Source of the DNA: Deltaproteobacteria bacterium UBA5329 | GTDB lineage: Bacteria > Desulfobacterota > Syntrophorhabdia > Syntrophorhabdales > Syntrophorhabdaceae | Assembly: GCA_002408185.1 (NCBI GenBank) | Contig: DHQV01000007.1 | Span: 27,431 to 46,735, forward strand | DNA length: 19,305 bases | Reading direction: 5' to 3' | Shown: positions 15,105 through 19,305 of the stretch, in pieces | How positions within the stretch are numbered: the first letter of the stretch is position 1 | Layout of the letters: the number at the start of each line of letters is the position of its first letter | Made by a program: the position numbers and the translations under genes | Notes under the pieces: generated by a model | The model's input: the letters and a program-made list of their open reading frames with translations, nothing else | Told to the model about the DNA's origin: nothing | Database searches by the model: none

Positions 15105-18100
15105 TTACACAGGGTGTTCTTCATGTTGCCTTTTTACGGCGCGGGAGGTCAGTCGCTGAATGAAGACGTAGAACACGGGAACGAACGGCATGGCAAAAAG
15201 GGTCGAAGCGATCATACCTCCGAAAACGACCGTGCCGATCGCTTCCTGGCTGACCGCGCCGGCGCCGCGGGCAAAGAGAAGGGGGGTCACGCCAAGGATG
15301 AAGGCGATCGATGTCATCATTATGGGGCGAAACCGTCTGCTCGTTGCCTCGATCGCCGCCTCAACGAGCGGCAGGCCCTCTTTCTGAAGATCCCGGGTGA
15401 ATTCCACGACCAGGATGGCATTTTTACTGGCAAGGGCGATCATGAGAACGAGGCCGATCTGGGTATAAAGATTGTTGTCGAAACCCCTGGTCAAAATAGC
15501 GAGGAGGACGCCGACGAGCGCCATGGGGACGACCAGGATAACGGCCATCGGTGATACCCAGCTTTCATACAGGGCCGCAAGCGCCATGAACACAAGTGTT
15601 ATCGAGAGAAGGTATATAAAATATGCCTGGTATCCGACCCCCCGTTCCTGGAAGCTCGTTGCGGTCCAGTCATAGCCGATGCCGTTGGGGAGCGTGTTGG
15701 CCGCCAGCTGTTCCATGAGGTCGAGCGCCTGGCCTGAACTGAAACCAGGGGCAGCAGAGCCAAAAATAGTGGCGGCCGGATAAAGGTTGTAACGGCTTAC
15801 AAGTTCCGGCCCCTGGACATGTTTTACCTCCAGAATGCTACCGAGCGGCACCATCGCACCCTGGGTGTTCCGGGTGTAAAGGTTCATTATGTTTTCCGGC
15901 GCCAACCGGTGCTCGTCGCCTGCCTGTATATATACCTGGTACACCTGGTTGAATTTATTGAAAAGGTTGACAAAGGAGGAACCGAGATAGCCGCGGAGCG
16001 TTTCGAAGACATTGTTGAGCGGGACCTGGAAGGATTGTGCTTTTGTCCTGTCTATGTCGAGATAAAGCTGCGGGCTCTTTGCATCAAATGTTGTCGCTAA
16101 ACCCTGTAAGTTCCTGTCCTTCCGCGCAGCCTCGATGAGATCGTTCGCCGCCTTTTGAAGCTCTTCAAAGCCAAGGCTCCTTCTGTCTTCGACAACCATC
16201 TGGAAGCCGCCGGCTTGACCGAGACCGCGGATAGACGGGGGAATTATCACAAAAATATCGGCCTCATGGATCCGGGCCATATCTCTGTTCAATCGCGCAA
16301 TGAGCTTATCCTGGCTCAATGTGGAGCCGCGTTTTTTCCAGTCCTCGTATATGATAAAGGTGCTGGAAACCGTCGAGATATTCGCTCCATCCAGGAAAGA
16401 GTAGCCCCCAATGGTAACCCAGCTGGCTATGCCCGGGGTATTTCGCAGCACAGTGCCCATTTTTTCGGAAACCTCCCGGGCCCGTGGCTGGGCCGCTCCG
16501 TCGGGCAGGCGGGCAAATAATATCGCATAACCCTGGTCCTCCGTGGGAAGAAAACCCGTAGGCACACGAATGAACTGCCATGTTGCAAGGGAGATGATGA
16601 CGAAGAACAGGGCCACCATAGGCCAGGGATGCTTCACCATCCATGTCACGATGCCCATATAAGGTTTCTTGACGGCATTGAACCCCCGGTTGAATATCCG
16701 GTAAAACCAGCCCGGGCCTTTGTCTGGCCTCATCTTAAGCCACAGGGCACACTGTGCCGGTTTCAGGGTAAGGGCATTGATGGCGCTGATAACAGAGGTT
16801 GCGGCAATGACAAGGGCGAATTGGCGATATATCTGCCCCGTTATGCCAGGAAGGAACGCGGCAGGTAAAAACACCGCGACCAACGCGGTGGTTATGCCCA
16901 TCACAGGACCGGTGAGCTCCGACATGGCCTTGATGGCGGCGTCCTTGGGGTTGAGGCCCCGTTCGATGTAATAGGTGCTGTTCTCCACAATGACGATCGC
17001 GTCGTCGACGACGATCCCGATAGCCAGGACAAGGGCAAAGAGGGTCATGAGGTTTATCGTAAAACCCATGGCATACATGGCCCCGAAAGTCCCTATGATC
17101 GTCACCGGCACCGTGGTGGCCGGAACGAGAAGTGCGCGGGTGCTCTGGAGGAAGATCATGATCACAATGAGAACTAAAATGGCAGCCTGAAAAAGGGTCA
17201 TATAGACCGAGGATATCGATTCCCTGACATACTTGGTCGTGTCGTACCGGATCGTGTATTTCAGGCCTTCCGGAAAATCCTTGCTCATTTCAGCGACCGC
17301 CGCGTAAACATGGTCCGCAACCCGGATCGCGTTTGCCTCAGGCAGGGCAAATATGACGACCTGGGCCGAGTCGAGGCCGCCTGTTCGTGCAAAGTTCACA
17401 TAATTTTGCTGGGCCAGGTCTATTCGGGCTATGTCTTTGAGCCGTACGAGCTGAGTGGCTTCGCCGGGGTCGTTCTTTACGATGATCTCTTCGAACTGGC
17501 CCACATCGGACAGGCGTCCCAGGCTGTTTATGGTAAACTGGAATGCCTGGTCGGACGGGACCGGAGGTGCGCCCAGCTGCCCGGACACGACCTGAATGTT
17601 TTGGTCGCGAATGACATTCAGGACATCGGTCGTTGTCAGATTGAATTGCTTCAGCCTCTGCGGATCGAGCCATACTCTCATGCTGTACGGGCCTGCCCCG
17701 AAGACGCGGACCTGTCCGACACCCGGCTCGCGTGACAGGGGGTTCTGCATATTGATGATACCGTAGTTTGAAAGGAAGGCCTCGTCGAACCTGTTATCAT
17801 CCGAATAGAGACTGACAACCAGAAGTATGTTGGTAGACACTTTCCTGACGTTAATGCCCTGTTCCTGGGAGCCGCCGGGAAGCTGGGTCAGGGCCGAATT
17901 GACCTGGTTCTGGACAAGCGATAAAGACTTATCGAGGTCGGTCCCGACGTCAAACGTAATGGTCAGTGTATACGAACCATCGCTCGAACTCGTGGATGAC
18001 ATGTATATGGAATGCTCAATGCCGTTCATCGCCTGTTCAAGGGGTACGCCGATCGTTTCCGTGATGACGGACGCGCTGGCACCGGGATACCGGGCCGATA

Positions 18101-18236
18101 TCTGGATAGTCGGGGGCACGATCGGGGGATATTGCTCAACGGGCAACTGGCGGTAGCTGACAAGCCCGATGATGATGGTGACGAGCGCCAGTACGTTGGC
18201 CAGGATAGGGCGTTCGATGAAAAATTTGGAGATCAC
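15105..18236 (-). CDS. RND-family (HAE1, AcrB/MexF-like) multidrug efflux permease (system 2)
   Basis: Proton-driven inner membrane pump of 1043 residues, very close to AcrB in length. The start MISKFFIERPILANVLALV is the classic HAE1 N-terminus, followed by QLPVEQYPPIVPPTIQI and YPGASA. Helix 4 carries GIVVDDAIVIVENSTYYIE with D411 and D412. Helix 10/11 carries IALASKNAILVVEF with K938, the AcrB Lys940 equivalent, so the full proton relay is present. Start is GTG at 18234-18236, overlapping the adaptor stop by 4 bases (GTGA). No outer membrane channel gene follows; the next genes are on the other strand. Substrates are probably organic compounds or drugs, by family only. Confidence 0.95.
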   Translation of the reverse strand: MISKFFIERPILANVLALVTIIIGLVSYRQLPVEQYPPIVPPTIQISARYPGASASVITETIGVPLEQAMNGIEHSIYMSSTSSSDGSYTLTITFDVGTDLDKSLSLVQNQVNSALTQLPGGSQEQGINVRKVSTNILLVVSLYSDDNRFDEAFLSNYGIINMQNPLSREPGVGQVRVFGAGPYSMRVWLDPQRLKQFNLTTTDVLNVIRDQNIQVVSGQLGAPPVPSDQAFQFTINSLGRLSDVGQFEEIIVKNDPGEATQLVRLKDIARIDLAQQNYVNFARTGGLDSAQVVIFALPEANAIRVADHVYAAVAEMSKDFPEGLKYTIRYDTTKYVRESISSVYMTLFQAAILVLIVIMIFLQSTRALLVPATTVPVTIIGTFGAMYAMGFTINLMTLFALVLAIGIVVDDAIVIVENSTYYIERGLNPKDAAIKAMSELTGPVMGITTALVAVFLPAAFLPGITGQIYRQFALVIAATSVISAINALTLKPAQCALWLKMRPDKGPGWFYRIFNRGFNAVKKPYMGIVTWMVKHPWPMVALFFVIISLATWQFIRVPTGFLPTEDQGYAILFARLPDGAAQPRAREVSEKMGTVLRNTPGIASWVTIGGYSFLDGANISTVSSTFIIYEDWKKRGSTLSQDKLIARLNRDMARIHEADIFVIIPPSIRGLGQAGGFQMVVEDRRSLGFEELQKAANDLIEAARKDRNLQGLATTFDAKSPQLYLDIDRTKAQSFQVPLNNVFETLRGYLGSSFVNLFNKFNQVYQVYIQAGDEHRLAPENIMNLYTRNTQGAMVPLGSILEVKHVQGPELVSRYNLYPAATIFGSAAPGFSSGQALDLMEQLAANTLPNGIGYDWTATSFQERGVGYQAYFIYLLSITLVFMALAALYESWVSPMAVILVVPMALVGVLLAILTRGFDNNLYTQIGLVLMIALASKNAILVVEFTRDLQKEGLPLVEAAIEATSRRFRPIMMTSIAFILGVTPLLFARGAGAVSQEAIGTVVFGGMIASTLFAMPFVPVFYVFIQRLTSRAVKRQHEEHPV

Positions 18237-19305
18237 GAGGCACCCTTCTTGTCGGACTTCAGGGCCTCGGTCGTGACTTTCCTTCCCGGGACTGCCCTTT
18301 GCATACCCTTTATGATGACCTGTTCTTTCCCGGAAAGGCCTTCGATTATGGCACGTTCCTTGCCTACCAGCGGCCCTGTCTTTACTGCCAGGCGCTCTAC
18401 GATGTGCTGATCGTTGACCGTAAGAAGGTAGGATCCGCGCTGATCGCGCCCGACAGCTTCCTCGGGTACGAGATAGGCATTCACTGTCCTTACCGGAATG
18501 CGTATCCTGGCATAGAGACCGGGTAATATCTTTCCTTCAGGGTTGGGAAAAACCCCGCGCAAAAGCAGGGTCCCCGTGGTAGCGGTGAGGCTTATCGACG
18601 CAAAATCGAGCTTGCCTTTGTGCGGGTGGCCATTTTCGGCCGGCAGGCCGGCCTCGACAGGCCATTGCCGGTTCCGGACCTGTCCCGGTATCCACCGGGC
18701 CTCTTTCACCAGTCGTGCCAGATCGGTGTCGCTCACTGTGAAGTAGACATAGATCGGGTCTATCTGGTTTATCTCTGCAAGGACCGTGTTCTCGCCGGAC
18801 CCGACCAAATTTCCGGGGTCTTTGAGGCTCCGGTCGATTCTCCCGTTGAAGGGCGCCGAGATCTCGGTGTAGGCGAGGTCAAGGGCGGCAAGCTCTCGTT
18901 TAGCCTGCGCCGAAAGAAGGTTTGCCCGAGCCGAATCCCTCTGGAAACGCCAGTTGTCGACATCCGATTGAGATGCCGCTTTTTGGAGAACGAGCCGGGA
19001 ATACCTCTCGTACTGGGCTGCCGCGAAGTCGAACTGGGCCTTCTGCTGGGCTATCGCGGCTTCCGCCTGCCTCAAGTTCGCTTTGTATGTATCCTGTTGA
19101 ATGACGAACAGGCGCTGGTCCTTCTTGACCACCTGTCCGTCCTGGAACAGGACCTTCCGAAGATATCCGGCCACACGGGCCCGCAATTGTACTGTTTGCA
19201 CTGCCTGGGTATTCCCGGTCAGATCGAGGTAGTGGGTCACTTCACGCATCGCGGGCAAGGCGACGGTTACATGCGGCGCCGGCGGCGGTTCGGGTGGTCT
19301 TTTCC
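18233..19305 (-). CDS. RND efflux periplasmic adaptor (MexE/OqxA-like), 5' end beyond the window (system 2)
   Basis: Adaptor of the second RND system, at least 357 residues; the N-terminal signal or lipobox lies outside the window. The frame stays open to position 19305 with a Pro-rich linker (RPPEPPPAP then HVTVALPAMREVTHYLDLTG), so an in-frame TTG near 19258 is internal, not the start. The lipoyl halves are 'ARVAGYLRKVLFQDGQVVKK' and 'YTEISAPFNGRIDRSLKDPG', flanking a coiled-coil hairpin (QAEAAIAQQKAQFDFAAAQY ... SAQAKRELAAL). The barrel segment NQIDPIYVYFTVSDTDLARL is typical of MexE/OqxA-type adaptors. The stop overlaps the pump start by 4 bases, so the two are translationally coupled. 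Confidence 0.92.
   Translation of the reverse strand, partial: KRPPEPPPAPHVTVALPAMREVTHYLDLTGNTQAVQTVQLRARVAGYLRKVLFQDGQVVKKDQRLFVIQQDTYKANLRQAEAAIAQQKAQFDFAAAQYERYSRLVLQKAASQSDVDNWRFQRDSARANLLSAQAKRELAALDLAYTEISAPFNGRIDRSLKDPGNLVGSGENTVLAEINQIDPIYVYFTVSDTDLARLVKEARWIPGQVRNRQWPVEAGLPAENGHPHKGKLDFASISLTATTGTLLLRGVFPNPEGKILPGLYARIRIPVRTVNAYLVPEEAVGRDQRGSYLLTVNDQHIVERLAVKTGPLVGKERAIIEGLSGKEQVIIKGMQRAVPGRKVTTEALKSDKKGAS

Overview
The window reads as a chromosomal segment of a Gram-negative, probably deltaproteobacterial (Desulfobacterota-like) organism. This is inferred, not proven. The reasons are the two RND tripartite efflux systems, outer-membrane lipoproteins of the Slp and BON types, a short bifunctional PutA beside succinate dehydrogenase genes, and above all an apparent selenoprotein gene. 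Coding density is high. No rRNA, tRNA, CRISPR array, insertion sequence or stretch over 300 bases without a gene was found.

Layout. Positions 1-6265 (minus strand) hold a central-metabolism cluster transcribed fumC - sdhA - sdhB - putA: fumarase, the two soluble subunits of succinate dehydrogenase, and bifunctional proline/P5C dehydrogenase, which is cut by the left window edge one base into its catalytic Cys codon. Spacings are 14-30 bases, so it looks like one transcription unit. No membrane anchor gene (sdhC/sdhD) is present. Together these genes could feed proline carbon (via glutamate) and electrons into the succinate-fumarate-malate part of the TCA cycle.

Positions 6368-12121 (minus strand) hold a complete tripartite efflux operon transcribed TolC-like outer membrane factor - periplasmic adaptor - RND pump. 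It has a good sigma70-type promoter at 12152-12179 and a perfect 8+8 inverted repeat straddling the -35 box, which looks like a repressor operator. Positions 15105-19305 (minus strand) hold a second RND system (adaptor - AcrB-like pump) without its own outer membrane factor.

Between the two efflux operons, 12248-15033 carries small, mostly plus-strand genes: an Slp-family lipoprotein, a 103-residue protein with a C-x-H...CxxC pattern, a BON-domain lipoprotein (minus strand), and a three-gene unit. That unit is the most interesting part of the window. Its first gene (13828-14397) is a thioredoxin-fold protein whose reading frame is interrupted by one TGA exactly at the first position of the redox motif (U-I-G-C), followed 17 bases later by a SECIS-like hairpin. 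It has a strong Shine-Dalgarno sequence and a sigma70-like promoter. It is followed by an unrecognised multi-spanning membrane protein with Cys residues and, one base after its stop, by a 31-residue hydrophobic mini-protein. I infer a selenocysteine-dependent redox protein linked to a small membrane module of unknown function.
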